The notes: generated from the sequence alone by a model not told the origin. A stretch of DNA of 64,000 nucleotides from an uncultured Lachnospiraceae bacterium (GCA_947177165.1 CAMWTP010000026.1:1-64000), one strand, 5' to 3'. Positions 1-8,893 are shown, counted from the first letter of the stretch. Program-made: numbers and translations.

Positions 1-136
1 TAGCACCTAACCTTTCTTTGAGTTGTTCTGCTCCCTCCGTTAAAGTAACAGAAGCTAAAGAACTTTTATAGAGATTGTTTATTCCTCCTAATAAATTCAG
101 ATTTTCCGCTCTGTTTCGTTTCCTGATAAATGGGAA
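1..136 (-). other. Open coding-like stretch at the window edge
   Basis: The minus strand is open from base 136 to the window edge and translates into protein-like sequence (NLLGGINNLYKSS, then LTEGAEQLKERLG). It is in the same frame as the small gene at 137-472 and directly follows that gene's TAA stop. A strong AGGAGG lies at about 93-98, but no ATG, GTG or TTG follows at normal spacing. It may be the 5' part of a gene continuing left of the window with a damaged or rare start codon, or a remnant. No family was recognised. Confidence 0.2.
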
Positions 137-472
137 TTATTGCTTAGGAAAAACAAGCGTACAGTTCTCTAAATCATCGGTGTCATTTTCGGAAATGTAT
201 ATCCGGGCCGACAGCGATAAATCATTTCCTATAAATTTTTCACTTCGAAACAGTTCACTCACGATATGCCAATTTTCGCTTGCATTTTCAGTTTCTAACC
301 AAATACCCATTAACGGGCCGGGCTCTCCAGCCTCTGTGTCTATAAAGTCATATCCGTTGCTTTGTATCAAAGAACCCGATACTTCCTCAATTCGGTCTGG
401 TACAGAATATCTCAAATCCATATCAGCATTTTCAAGTTTTCCCGGATTTAATACTACAATGATTGTCTGCAT
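137..472 (-). CDS. Small hypothetical cytoplasmic protein
   Basis: This acidic protein of 111 residues has no signal peptide or membrane segment. I chose the internal ATG at 472 because GGAGG lies 8 bases before it; the upstream ATG at 487 would place the Shine-Dalgarno inside the gene. Recognisable stretches are TIIVVLNPGKLENADMDLRY near the N-terminus and ARIYISENDTDDLENCT near the C-terminus. It resembles small stand-alone proteins of unknown function found in many Firmicutes, possibly of the immunity-protein type, but that is only an impression. It is separated from the azl genes by about 95 bases and its function is unknown. Confidence 0.6.
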   Translation of the reverse strand: MQTIIVVLNPGKLENADMDLRYSVPDRIEEVSGSLIQSNGYDFIDTEAGEPGPLMGIWLETENASENWHIVSELFRSEKFIGNDLSLSARIYISENDTDDLENCTLVFPKQ

Positions 473-567
473 ATTTTCATCCTCCATATTCCGATTTGTC
501 GATGGCTTTATTATAGCACTTCATCCCCCAAAATGAAATAGATGTTTTTGCACTTGATAAAACAAAA

Positions 568-747
568 TTAGATATATAGATATGTGAGTGGGATTCCGCA
601 AGTGTCTGCAATATATTCTTTCTGCCGCGTCTGCGTCTGTCCAGCAAGCGGATAAAAGGCGGTCAGCGATTGGTCACTGCCGCATAAAAAACGTCCTGTA
701 TGAAAGGCAGTGTCCAAGCCTAAAGCTCTAAAGCTGTCTCTGCTCAT
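568..747 (-). CDS. Tiny ORF translationally coupled to azlD
   Basis: This is a 59-codon reading frame (begins MSRDSFRALGLDTAFHTG, ends GIPLTYLYI). Its ATG overlaps the TGA stop of azlD in an ATGA arrangement, which suggests translational coupling in the azlCD operon. GGAGAG lies about 11 bases upstream. The residue composition looks protein-like, with two Cys and a Gln/Thr-rich middle, but no family was recognised. It could instead be the remaining end of a decayed gene. Confidence 0.35.
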   Translation of the reverse strand: MSRDSFRALGLDTAFHTGRFLCGSDQSLTAFYPLAGQTQTRQKEYIADTCGIPLTYLYI

Positions 748-1055
748 AAAGACAAGACTCTCTCCACGATAAACACAGCCGCACAGGCGAGCAGGGCAAC
801 GGTGAGCAGGCGCTTCCCTTTATAGGCAGCGATGACAGCGACAAGGAGTCCGGCAAGTGCAGAGTATATGCTTGCGGTGGAGTACAGGATTGCCGGAAAG
901 GTCATGGCGGCCAGGCAGGCGTAGGGTACATAATATAAGAAGGACTTAATGTAAATGTTTGTGATTTCCTTTTTGGACAGCGCCAGCGGAAGCATGCGGA
1001 TTAAGTATGTCACGCCGGCCATGACAAAGATATAGAGATAGATATTGTGTGTCAT
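744..1055 (-). CDS. azlD: AzlD family branched-chain amino acid transport protein
   Basis: This is the small membrane subunit (103 residues, about four hydrophobic segments) of the AzlCD exporter, which is known to move branched-chain amino acids or their analogues out of the cell. I chose the ATG at 1055 because AAAGGAG lies 9 bases upstream; a start at 1082 has no such site. The sequence MAGVTYLIRMLPLAL near the N-terminus is typical of AzlD. It follows azlC by about 43 bases on the same strand. The substrate cannot be read from sequence. Confidence 0.85.
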   Translation of the reverse strand: MTHNIYLYIFVMAGVTYLIRMLPLALSKKEITNIYIKSFLYYVPYACLAAMTFPAILYSTASIYSALAGLLVAVIAAYKGKRLLTVALLACAAVFIVERVLSL

Positions 1056-1098
1056 TTTCAAATTCTCCTTTGGTATTTTCAAATACGTTACAGCACGG

Positions 1099-1797
1099 TT
1101 ATGCTTCCTCGATCGGTCTCAGCCATGCCGCGATGCCTGCTGTCACTACCGTCGTGATGATGATGACAAAGCCGGATGTGACTTTGTTCAGCACCGGAAG
1201 GACTGAGAACAAAAAGCTGATTCCCATCGCGGACAGAACGACGAGCAATACAGTACGGTTTTTCCGCGCGGGCGGTATGATGATGGCGAGAAACATTCCG
1301 TAGATGGCGACGCCGAGAGCACTGATTGCAAAGGCGGGAAGAATGTTTCCGGACACCGCGCCCGCAAGTGTCCCCAGCACCCAGCCGGGAACGGCAGCGC
1401 TCGTGATGCCATAGTGATATGCGGGAGACAGCGCGCTGTCAAGGCTTGCGTCCAGAGCAAAGATTTCATCGGTCACGCTGTAGGCCATGAGATAGCGGTG
1501 CCGGTGCGGTGCAGCGCGGTCTAATTTCTGTGCTAAGGAGAAGGACATCAGGCAATAGCGCAGATTGATGACCAGCTGTGTCAGTGCGATCTCGATGTAG
1601 GTGCCGCCTGCGGCGATAATTGCAAGCCCCGAGAACTGTCCGGCGGAAGTCACGTTCGTGAGTGAGATCAGCACCGCCTGCAGAACGCTCAATCCGTCGG
1701 CAGCAGATGCCATTCCAAATGTAAATGATACGGCAAAGTAACCCAGTGCCACGGCGATTCCGTCGCGCACGCCGTTTTGATAGTCTTTGGTTTTCAA
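1099..1797 (-). CDS. azlC: AzlC family branched-chain amino acid permease
   Basis: This multi-pass membrane protein (232 residues) has the AzlC N-terminal hallmark GVRDGIAVALGYFAVSFTFG. It forms the two-part AzlCD exporter with the downstream azlD. The start appears to be TTG at 1797, preceded by GAGGG at about 8 bases; the nearest upstream ATG runs into a stop. In other bacteria azlC is often controlled by Lrp-type regulators, but none is present here. It is separated from the GNB operon by that operon's terminator. Confidence 0.87.
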   Translation of the reverse strand: MKTKDYQNGVRDGIAVALGYFAVSFTFGMASAADGLSVLQAVLISLTNVTSAGQFSGLAIIAAGGTYIEIALTQLVINLRYCLMSFSLAQKLDRAAPHRHRYLMAYSVTDEIFALDASLDSALSPAYHYGITSAAVPGWVLGTLAGAVSGNILPAFAISALGVAIYGMFLAIIIPPARKNRTVLLVVLSAMGISFLFSVLPVLNKVTSGFVIIITTVVTAGIAAWLRPIEEA

Positions 1798-1874
1798 GAG
1801 AGTACCCTCATTTCTTTTTGTGGTGTATACTGTAATATACTACCACTTCGCAGGCAAAATAGCAAAGAAAACTG

Positions 1875-1907
1875 AAAAAAATACAGTCCAGCAAAGCTGA
1901 ACTGTAT
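1875..1907 (-). terminator. Rho-independent terminator of the GNB/LNB operon
   Basis: Read on the minus strand, the arms ATACAGTtCAGC and GCTGgACTGTAT enclose a TTT loop and are followed by a run of seven T. It sits 10 bases past the kinase gene and ends the operon before azlC. Confidence 0.85.
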
Positions 1908-1917
1908 CGGAATAATA

Positions 1918-3057
1918 TTAAATTAGTATAGTACAATTTTCGACAAGCGCTGTCATTCTGTCCCACTTGGCTTCCATGTCTGCGACCAGCTTGAACTGTG
2001 TCCGCGCCCGATCCAGATTGTGATTCTCCCGGTGGACTTTGAAATAAGTGTCCCCTGTCAGGAAATCAGCCAGAAACCGGATGCCGCACTCGTAGGTCAT
2101 CAGCTTTGCGCCCATGGGAAGCATCCCGATCTCCTTTGCGGTGAGACTCCCGTCACAGCCCTCGAGATAACCTTTTGTGAAGGCTTCAAACAGGGATAAG
2201 TCCAGTGACACTTTGTCCAGATCGATCTCGTCCTCGGCTCCTGTACTCGCGCCGAAACGGATGGAATCCCCAAAGTCATAGAGGGAAAGTCCCGGCATAA
2301 CGGTATCGAGATCAATGATGCACAGCGCTTTTCCTGTGTCCGCGTCAAACAGGATGTTGTTCAGCTTGGTGTCGTTGTGCGTCACCCTGAGCGGCAGTTC
2401 TCCCCTGGTTAGCAGGTCTGTCAGGACGGATGTCTCCTGTTCCCTGTCAAGTGCGAATGCAATCTCCTTTTCGGCGAGAGCAGCGCGCCCTTTGTCACTG
2501 TTTTCCACAGCGCGCCTGAAATCCTGAAAGCGGGAGGGCGTGTTGTGGAAATTGGGAATGGTCTCGTGCAGCGTCTCTGCAGGAAAGTCTGCCAGCATTT
2601 TCTGGAAACCTCCAAAAGCGACAGCACTGTCATAAAAATCTTTTGCACCCTCCGCCTTTTCCAGACAGAGCGAGCGCTCTATGAAGGGAAAGACTCTCCA
2701 GTAATTGCCGCCGCTGTCCTGAAAGAAGCTTTTCCCGTCCTTTGTCTTCAGCACATTTAACGTTTCCCGCTCTGCGTCTCCGCCGCGGGAGCAGATGATG
2801 CTGCGCAGATGATTTGTGACATTGACAATGTTTTCCATCAGCAGCGGGGGATTCTTGAAAATGTCATGGTTCATGCGCTGCAGGATATATTTTTTTTCGC
2901 TGTTGTCCGGCGTCTCATAGCGAAGGAGGAACGTGTCATTGATATGGCCGTTTCCATAGGGATTTTTTTGGATCAGCCTGCCGTTGATTGCAGTTTCAAT
3001 CCCAAAGGCCGCGATCGCCTCGTCGATGCCGGTGCAGGATGGCTTTACGGTACTCAT
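1918..3057 (-). CDS. nahK: N-acetylhexosamine 1-kinase (NahK/LnpB type)
   Basis: This protein of 379 residues is an aminoglycoside-phosphotransferase-fold kinase that phosphorylates GlcNAc/GalNAc at C1 with ATP. That is the step after GH112 phosphorolysis in the GNB/LNB pathway of bifidobacteria. It carries the catalytic-loop motif VTHNDTKLNNILFD (about residue 225) and the metal-binding motif CIIDLDTVMPG. The N-terminal segment NPYGNGHINDTFLL is the nucleotide-loop region of this subfamily. Its ATG overlaps the TGA of the GH112 gene by 4 bases, so the two are probably translated together. The uridylyltransferase and epimerase that follow in bifidobacterial lnp operons are absent here. Confidence 0.88.
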   Translation of the reverse strand: MSTVKPSCTGIDEAIAAFGIETAINGRLIQKNPYGNGHINDTFLLRYETPDNSEKKYILQRMNHDIFKNPPLLMENIVNVTNHLRSIICSRGGDAERETLNVLKTKDGKSFFQDSGGNYWRVFPFIERSLCLEKAEGAKDFYDSAVAFGGFQKMLADFPAETLHETIPNFHNTPSRFQDFRRAVENSDKGRAALAEKEIAFALDREQETSVLTDLLTRGELPLRVTHNDTKLNNILFDADTGKALCIIDLDTVMPGLSLYDFGDSIRFGASTGAEDEIDLDKVSLDLSLFEAFTKGYLEGCDGSLTAKEIGMLPMGAKLMTYECGIRFLADFLTGDTYFKVHRENHNLDRARTQFKLVADMEAKWDRMTALVENCTILI

Positions 3058-5249
3058 GACAAACCTCCATTCCCGCCGGACACGCTGTTTTCATAATCGA
3101 TCCACTGCATTTCCATCGGGGCAAGTTCGAGCTGGCGGAACAGGGCTCCGTACACATACAGATCGGTTGTCTGCGGTTGTCTGGAGTTGTTGATGACAGC
3201 GATTTTTCCGGTCTGTTCGAAAACGGCAAGTTCCGTATCGACATTTGTGACATAATATTTCCGGATCTCATTTTCCCGGTGCGCGGCGTAGTAAATGGCG
3301 CGCAGCAGAATGCGGCAGTTCTGGGGCGAGTACGGAAGCCCTGTGAAATAAACGCTTCTGCCGTTTCCGTATTCATTGACTACCAGACGGCTGTATTTTC
3401 CGTCCATGTCCAGAATCTGGTAATGTTCGCCCTGTGCATAGATACGGCTCTTTCCTTCGCCGAAATCAATCTCACCGGGAATATCTTCCAGGATGAAGTG
3501 TTCGCGGTTTTGGGTGTTGTACTTGTCGGTGCTCATGGAGAAGCCCAGCTCCCTGTCAACGCCCAGCACGTCACTGAGCTGGAAGAAGCGGCCCTGATAC
3601 TGGTAAGCGCTTGGCTCACCGACTCCGATAAATCCGCCGCCCTCGTCCACAAACCGGCGGATGGCACATACGACTTTTTCGTCCTTCCAGTTTTCGGCGC
3701 CGCTCCAGGATGTGTAGGCGTCGCCGGCATTGATGATCACCCTGATATCGGAATCGATGCCGTTTCGCACCTGGTCAAAGTCGATGAACTCGACGTCGAT
3801 GGGCATTCCGCTCAGGCATTCGATCACACCCACATAGGAATAGATTTCCCGATACCACAGCGCGTGGTGTACCTGATTTGACATCCAGCGCCGGATACCG
3901 CCCCAGCAGTTCAGAATGCCAACCTTGAACGGCGCGGTGTACGATTTGCTTCCCTGCATGTTCTGGTGTATCTGGCGGAACTCATCGACCACTTTCTGTA
4001 TCTGGTCTATGAAGCCCGGCCACCCAGCTGCAAGTTTCAGATAGCCGCCGTATCCGATTCTGTCCAGAGGGGAGCGCAGGATGGCCCGGCGCGCTTTCAG
4101 CCAGTTGTCCTGTGCCTCGCCGATCGGGTCGCCGCCTTCTGTGAAGACATCGGGGAAAAAGTAGGGGAGCAGCCGTCCTTCAGTATAGTTTACCCCTTTG
4201 ATATCAGAGATCATTCTCAGCGTGACACCGTCTCCGACCGAGCCGACGACAGCGTCCAGACCGATGTCTGCAAAATATTTTCCAAAGGGTTCGGTTCCAA
4301 TCCAGTGATCGCCCAGAAACATCATTGCCTCCTTGCCGTAGCTGTGCACGATGTCGACGAGTTCTTTTGCCAGACGGGAGACCTCTATCTGCTGAAACTC
4401 GATGAAATCCCGGAATTCTTTGGACGGCACGCGGAAGGTCGAATTGTGGTAGCCCTGATCGACAATGTATTCCGGACGGAACGGGTAGCCTGCCCATTTC
4501 TCGAACTGTTCCAGAATATAAGGGCTTACACTGGCGCTGTAGCCGAACCATTCCACATATTTTTCCCGTTTCTGGTCATCGAAGGTCAGGGTAAACTGGT
4601 GGAAAAAGGTGGTGAAGCGCACGACATCGATATTTGGATTGTCCTCACACCATTTTTTCAGTTTTTCTTTGACATAGGCCTGTGTCTTGGGCTGGCGCAC
4701 ATCGTAGGTCAGCTGATGGGGCGCATCTTTCCAGTCGTTTGTGATAAAGTTATACATATGTACCGGGTCCCAGATCAGAAATGCAAGGAAGCTGACGGTG
4801 TACTGGTGGTAGGGAATGGTCTTGATCACAACTTCACCCGATGCGCTGTCGTATTCCCAGCGCTCAGGCGGAACCACTTCGCCGGTCGTCCGGTCGATCA
4901 CTTCCCACCAGCGCTTTGGGGAGTCCAGTGTGTTTACTTTGAGCTGTTCGGTATGAAATCCTTTCATGAGCTGGATGCGCAGGCTTTCCCCCCGCGCTGT
5001 GACGCGTTCGCTGATCAGGTATTCCTGCTGGATTTCCTCCGGGTTCTGCATTGCCCAGCTGTTGTCTTTGCGGGTGGTGTAGTAGGTTGCGTATATTTTG
5101 GCGTTTTGGTTCAGGAGCTCTTCGGGCATGGTCGTTCCGTCGCAGTCGCGCAGGGCATCTGCGCCCAGCAGATTTTTCAGGCGCAGTGTCTCATCAACCA
5201 TGTCCACATCAGTCGGCAGTGTCAGTCTGCCAGTGTTTTCCATATTCAT
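3054..5249 (-). CDS. lnpA: 1,3-beta-galactosyl-N-acetylhexosamine phosphorylase (GH112)
   Basis: This intracellular enzyme (731 residues, no signal peptide) splits galacto-N-biose or lacto-N-biose with phosphate into galactose 1-phosphate and GalNAc or GlcNAc. I chose the ATG at 5249 because AAGGAGG lies 8 bases before it and an earlier ATG at 5270 would overlap that site. The conserved GDHWIGTEP stretch contains Asp314 with this start, matching the general-acid Asp known near position 313 of the bifidobacterial enzyme. Length and the N-terminal TLPTDVDMVDETLRL match the family. Preference for GNB, LNB or beta-galactosyl-rhamnose cannot be settled by eye, but the adjacent NahK favours GNB/LNB. 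Confidence 0.93.
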   Translation of the reverse strand: MNMENTGRLTLPTDVDMVDETLRLKNLLGADALRDCDGTTMPEELLNQNAKIYATYYTTRKDNSWAMQNPEEIQQEYLISERVTARGESLRIQLMKGFHTEQLKVNTLDSPKRWWEVIDRTTGEVVPPERWEYDSASGEVVIKTIPYHQYTVSFLAFLIWDPVHMYNFITNDWKDAPHQLTYDVRQPKTQAYVKEKLKKWCEDNPNIDVVRFTTFFHQFTLTFDDQKREKYVEWFGYSASVSPYILEQFEKWAGYPFRPEYIVDQGYHNSTFRVPSKEFRDFIEFQQIEVSRLAKELVDIVHSYGKEAMMFLGDHWIGTEPFGKYFADIGLDAVVGSVGDGVTLRMISDIKGVNYTEGRLLPYFFPDVFTEGGDPIGEAQDNWLKARRAILRSPLDRIGYGGYLKLAAGWPGFIDQIQKVVDEFRQIHQNMQGSKSYTAPFKVGILNCWGGIRRWMSNQVHHALWYREIYSYVGVIECLSGMPIDVEFIDFDQVRNGIDSDIRVIINAGDAYTSWSGAENWKDEKVVCAIRRFVDEGGGFIGVGEPSAYQYQGRFFQLSDVLGVDRELGFSMSTDKYNTQNREHFILEDIPGEIDFGEGKSRIYAQGEHYQILDMDGKYSRLVVNEYGNGRSVYFTGLPYSPQNCRILLRAIYYAAHRENEIRKYYVTNVDTELAVFEQTGKIAVINNSRQPQTTDLYVYGALFRQLELAPMEMQWIDYENSVSGGNGGLS

Positions 5250-5281
5250 TTTGGCGGCCTCCTTTTTCATAATTTCGTAAT

Positions 5282-5446
5282 TTATTGATATTTTTTGTTG
5301 TAAAGATAGAGGAGAACTAATATTCCGGCGAGACCGACAAGCATTGTCAGAAGCCCGGCCGGCCCGATATTGCGCTGGCCTGTTATAATCAATGCCATGC
5401 TGGCAATAAAAACCAGCAGGTACAGTAATCTGATGAGTTGTTTCAT
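5282..5446 (-). CDS. Small membrane protein (DUF6903-like)
   Basis: This 54-residue protein has two predicted membrane helices (LLYLLVFIASMALIITG and LLTMLVGLAGILVLLYLY) joined by QRNIGPAG and ends KKYQ. The ATG at 5446 is favoured because GGGAGG is 7 bases upstream; an ATG 6 bases earlier nearly touches that site. It lies between the permease and the GH112 gene in the operon. Similar tiny proteins accompany ABC sugar transporters in related Firmicutes; the DUF6903 label is from memory. A role as transporter accessory is inference. Confidence 0.7.
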   Translation of the reverse strand: MKQLIRLLYLLVFIASMALIITGQRNIGPAGLLTMLVGLAGILVLLYLYNKKYQ

Positions 5447-5462
5447 ATCCATACCTCCCTCA

Positions 5463-6350
5463 TTATCCTTTCAGACCGCCAAGGCTCATGCCCTGTGTCA
5501 GTTTCTTCTGAACCAGAATGTACAGGATCAGAGTCGGCAGCATTACGATGACAAGACCGGCGTAGAGCTGCCCGTAATTTGCGGCTGCCTTTTGTGCCTG
5601 CATCAGCTGCATCAGTCCTACCGGAAGTGTTTTGGAGTCCTTTGTGAGCAGTGTCATTGAGATGATGTACTCATTCCAGAACGACAGAAAGTTGAACAGG
5701 ATCACTGTGATAATGCTCGGCAGCGCCATCGGCATCATAATCTGGACCATAGTCCGGAAGTAACTGCTTCCGTCCATATAAGCAGCCTCTTCATAATCCC
5801 TCGGTATTGTGACAAAGAATCCAGAGAGCAGATAAATTGTAAACGGAAGGGCAGTGGCGGCGTACACAAGCGCCACGACAAAGAGGTTGTTCAGGAAAAA
5901 GCCGTTTCCCATGTGATTTCTCAAAAATTTGTCAGCATCGACAAACATCAAAAAAATCGGTACGACAATATAGTTTACATTGATGAACAGCCCGCCCATA
6001 AACAGGATGTTGATAACCTTGCTCCCAAAGAAGCGGTAGCGGGCAAGCACGTAGGCGGCAGGAAGCGCCACCACGAGCAGAATGCAAAGCGCCAGCACGG
6101 TCACAAGGATGGAATTCATAAAGTACTCGCCCATCTTTGCTTTTTCGAAGGCATCGATAAAGTTCTGGAAATAGATGCCCTTTGGCAGTGTCCACGGATT
6201 TCCGTAAAATTCGGAATTTTCCTTGATGGATGCCAGAAACACCCAGCCGACCGGCACCACGATACTGATGGCGAGCGCCAGCAGGGCAGCGTAGATAAAA
6301 AATTTGTATAACTTGCTGAAATTCAGTTCTTTCTTTTCCTGCATCTGCAT
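5463..6350 (-). CDS. ABC sugar transporter permease, MalG type
   Basis: This inner-membrane permease (295 residues, six predicted helices) belongs to the carbohydrate-uptake-1 ABC family. It carries the EAA loop for contact with the ATPase (YEEAAYMDGSSYFRTMVQIMMP). It pairs with the MalF-type permease just upstream (9-base gap) and the binding protein at the head of the operon. From context it imports galacto-N-biose/lacto-N-biose. No ATPase gene is present in the operon, so a shared MsmK-type ATPase is expected. Confidence 0.9.
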   Translation of the reverse strand: MQMQEKKELNFSKLYKFFIYAALLALAISIVVPVGWVFLASIKENSEFYGNPWTLPKGIYFQNFIDAFEKAKMGEYFMNSILVTVLALCILLVVALPAAYVLARYRFFGSKVINILFMGGLFINVNYIVVPIFLMFVDADKFLRNHMGNGFFLNNLFVVALVYAATALPFTIYLLSGFFVTIPRDYEEAAYMDGSSYFRTMVQIMMPMALPSIITVILFNFLSFWNEYIISMTLLTKDSKTLPVGLMQLMQAQKAAANYGQLYAGLVIVMLPTLILYILVQKKLTQGMSLGGLKG

Positions 6351-6359
6351 TTCCCTCCT

Positions 6360-7253
6360 TTAAAATTCCAACGGTTCTCTCCTAGTTACAAAGTTGATGA
6401 GTGCCGACAGTCCGAAGGAGAACAGGAACACGACAACACCGATCGCCATACCGTATCCGTAGGAGGAGTTGGTGTAAGCCTGTTTGTACATGTAGCTCAA
6501 AAATACTTCTGTCGCCCCGTCGGGTCCGCCGTTTGTCAAAGCTTTGACAATCAGAAAACTCAGATTGATCGAACTGATGACAAAGAATGTCAGGGTGGTT
6601 CTTACATTGGTCCAGATCAGCGGCAGTGTGATGGAGAAGAACTGCTGTACTTTGCCCGCGCCCTCCAGATTGGCGGATTCGTACAAGCTTTCCGGCACGC
6701 TTGCCATACTTGCCATATACATGACCATGTAGTATCCGATCGCCTGCCAGATCATCGCGATCACCAGGCTGTAGATGACCAGCTTCTGGTCGCCAAGCCA
6801 CAGGATCGGCGTCTTTTCGCTGCTTCTGAAGATGCCAATGACACTGTTCAGAAGTCCGCTGTTCGGGTCATAGATCGCAGAGAAGATCGCTGATATGACG
6901 ACTACGGACAAAATATTCGGGATGTAGAATATAATCCGGAAAAAATTCTGCCCTTTGATTTTCTCGCGGGAGAGGATTGCCGCAAAAATCAGGGAGAGCG
7001 CCATCGTCACGATCGTTACGCAGACGATGAGCAGGACGGTATTCTGGAAGGAACGGAAGAAATTTGTGTCCTCACTCAGAATTTTAAAATTGTTCAGTCC
7101 GACAAATTCTTTGTTGTTGGAGTAGCCGCCCCATTTGTACAGTGACATCTTAAAGACGTTGAACGTGGGGATCAGCATAAAGATAATAAACAGTATGACT
7201 GCCGGTGCTACACATATGGTTATGAAAATAGATCGTTCTTTGCTCTTTTTCAC
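6360..7253 (-). CDS. ABC sugar transporter permease, MalF type
   Basis: This is the second inner-membrane subunit of the GNB/LNB importer (297 residues, six predicted helices, EAA loop YESANLEGAGKVQQFFSITLP). I prefer the GTG at 7253 because GGAGG lies 7 bases before it; the ATG at 7259 is only one base from that site. It follows an intercistronic hairpin that probably lowers its expression relative to the binding protein. Confidence 0.9.
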   Translation of the reverse strand: MKKSKERSIFITICVAPAVILFIIFMLIPTFNVFKMSLYKWGGYSNNKEFVGLNNFKILSEDTNFFRSFQNTVLLIVCVTIVTMALSLIFAAILSREKIKGQNFFRIIFYIPNILSVVVISAIFSAIYDPNSGLLNSVIGIFRSSEKTPILWLGDQKLVIYSLVIAMIWQAIGYYMVMYMASMASVPESLYESANLEGAGKVQQFFSITLPLIWTNVRTTLTFFVISSINLSFLIVKALTNGGPDGATEVFLSYMYKQAYTNSSYGYGMAIGVVVFLFSFGLSALINFVTRREPLEF

Positions 7254-7274
7254 ATTCATACCTCCATTTATTTC

Positions 7275-7310
7275 GAAAAAAACACCCCAAAGGCAGAAAC
7301 CTTCGGGGCG
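7275..7310 (-). terminator. Intercistronic terminator/attenuator between binding protein and permeases
   Basis: On the minus strand the arms GCCCCGAAGG and CCTTTGGGGTG are followed by a run of T. It starts about 12 bases past the binding-protein stop. Partial termination here would give more binding protein than permease, a common arrangement in ABC importer operons. Confidence 0.8.
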
Positions 7311-7321
7311 CTCCTAAAACC

Positions 7322-8755
7322 TTATTCCATTGCTGCTCTCAATTTGTCGCTTGCTTCTTCCACAGCGGCCTGCCATTCAGCAACAGTCTTGTCACCGCTC
7401 ACGATACTGTTGACTGTTCCGCACAGTGTATCGAGCATGTTGACACCCTCTACCGGTGCAGTCGATGCAAATCCGCCCATAACAGCAGTTGCGCCGTTGT
7501 CATAGATGCTGTAGAACATCTTGTTATCGCCTTCGAGAGAATCACTCACACCTGTGATTGGCTGGATTGCCGTAGATTTTGCAAAAATTGCAGCCGCTTC
7601 GTCAGAGTACATATATGCTACAAATTCTTTTGCCATATCCTGATTCTGTGCTGCTGCGGGAATCCACATTTGCTCAAACCAGCAGAAAGAGCATCCGGAA
7701 CCGCCTGCGTTTACTGCAGGAATTGCCATAAATCCCCACTCAAAACCATCAGCTCTCGGTGCGTCAGCCATCTCGCCGGGAAGCCATGTGCCGTTCGGGC
7801 AGAAGATTGCCTTGTTGTCAAGGATGAGCTGCTGATTCTTTGTAAAGTTATCATTGTTCGCGTTGGCAACGGTAGTGCCTTCTGTATATTGTGCAAGCTG
7901 TCCGATCAGCTCGAATACTTTCGTCGCATTGTCGCTCTCCCAGATGCCGTCCTCATAAGTCATGCAGCTGTTGAAGAAATCAGAACCGCCGGCTGATGAC
8001 AGTGTCGCGTATGTAAATGCATCGAAATATCCGGTTGTCGGGTAGGTGAACAGTGCGATGCCTTCCTCAGCGGCTTTGTCGCCGAGCGCCCACATTTCTT
8101 CCCATGTCGTCGGAACGTCCCATCCCTTTTCGGTGAAGAGTCCCGCATTGTAGAACAGTCCGCAGGGGCTGTAGAACATCGGTGCATAGTAGGTCACGCC
8201 GTCTCCGTAAGGATTGGTAGCCAGTGTGTCAAGGAAACCGGGAATGATTTTGTCCTTTACCTTTACGCTTTCGCCGGGAACTGTCATTTCAAGGACATCT
8301 GTCAGTGGAAGCAGCGCCTTCTCCTTTGTCAGAGTCTCTGTCAGAGCCGCCTCGCGTCCGGTTGCGAGATGTACTACATCTGGATAATCACCTGCTTTCA
8401 TAGCCGGGCTGATGACATCCTCCAATTTCTTGTCAACAGTAAGCTCCACAGTCACACCGGGATGGGAAGCTTCAAAAGCAGCCACAACCTCTGACCACAT
8501 ATCTGAGCCGTATCCGCCCTCAAAAGCGGCTACTTTTAATGTCTGCTCTTCGTATGTTGGTGCGCTGTCTGCACTATCTGTGTTTTCAGCCGGTGTCTGC
8601 TCCGCCGGAGCCGTGTCTGCAGTGCTGTCTGCTGCGGCGTTATCTGCCGGGGTGGTGTCTGCTGGCGGTGTATCCTTTGAACTGCCGCATCCGGCGAGAA
8701 GTGATGTAGCCATAGCAGCTACGAGTAACGATGAAACAACTTTTTTCGATTTCAT
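7322..8755 (-). CDS. Sugar-binding lipoprotein of the GNB/LNB ABC importer
   Basis: This extracellular solute-binding protein (477 residues) has a lipoprotein signal ending LLAGC and then a low-complexity linker rich in Ala, Thr, Asp and Pro (about residues 25-65). The mature part has the family-1 binding-protein fold, with PDVVHLATGREA and TYYAPMFYSPCGLFYNAGLF. The ATG at 8755 follows GGGAGGGA at good spacing; a longer frame to 8842 has no such site. It heads the operon and is probably activated by the divergent AraC protein. Ligand assignment to GNB/LNB rests on the GH112 and NahK genes downstream. Confidence 0.9.
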   Translation of the reverse strand: MKSKKVVSSLLVAAMATSLLAGCGSSKDTPPADTTPADNAAADSTADTAPAEQTPAENTDSADSAPTYEEQTLKVAAFEGGYGSDMWSEVVAAFEASHPGVTVELTVDKKLEDVISPAMKAGDYPDVVHLATGREAALTETLTKEKALLPLTDVLEMTVPGESVKVKDKIIPGFLDTLATNPYGDGVTYYAPMFYSPCGLFYNAGLFTEKGWDVPTTWEEMWALGDKAAEEGIALFTYPTTGYFDAFTYATLSSAGGSDFFNSCMTYEDGIWESDNATKVFELIGQLAQYTEGTTVANANNDNFTKNQQLILDNKAIFCPNGTWLPGEMADAPRADGFEWGFMAIPAVNAGGSGCSFCWFEQMWIPAAAQNQDMAKEFVAYMYSDEAAAIFAKSTAIQPITGVSDSLEGDNKMFYSIYDNGATAVMGGFASTAPVEGVNMLDTLCGTVNSIVSGDKTVAEWQAAVEEASDKLRAAME

Positions 8756-8893
8756 AAATAGTCCCTCCCTTTTAAGGTGTGTATCCGGGAGTATTCTGCG
8801 CGCCTGGTGCAAAACAGGTACAGAGAAACTGTGGGGATACATATGGTATGGCGAAATAGAACGCTGCCATAAGTAATTATTAAGTATGGTTTC

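Noticed and set aside
3966..5288. 440-codon plus-strand open frame opposite the GH112 gene
   Set aside because: It is the antisense of a clear GH112 coding sequence; composition is Cys/Val/His-heavy with no recognisable domain or ribosome binding site.
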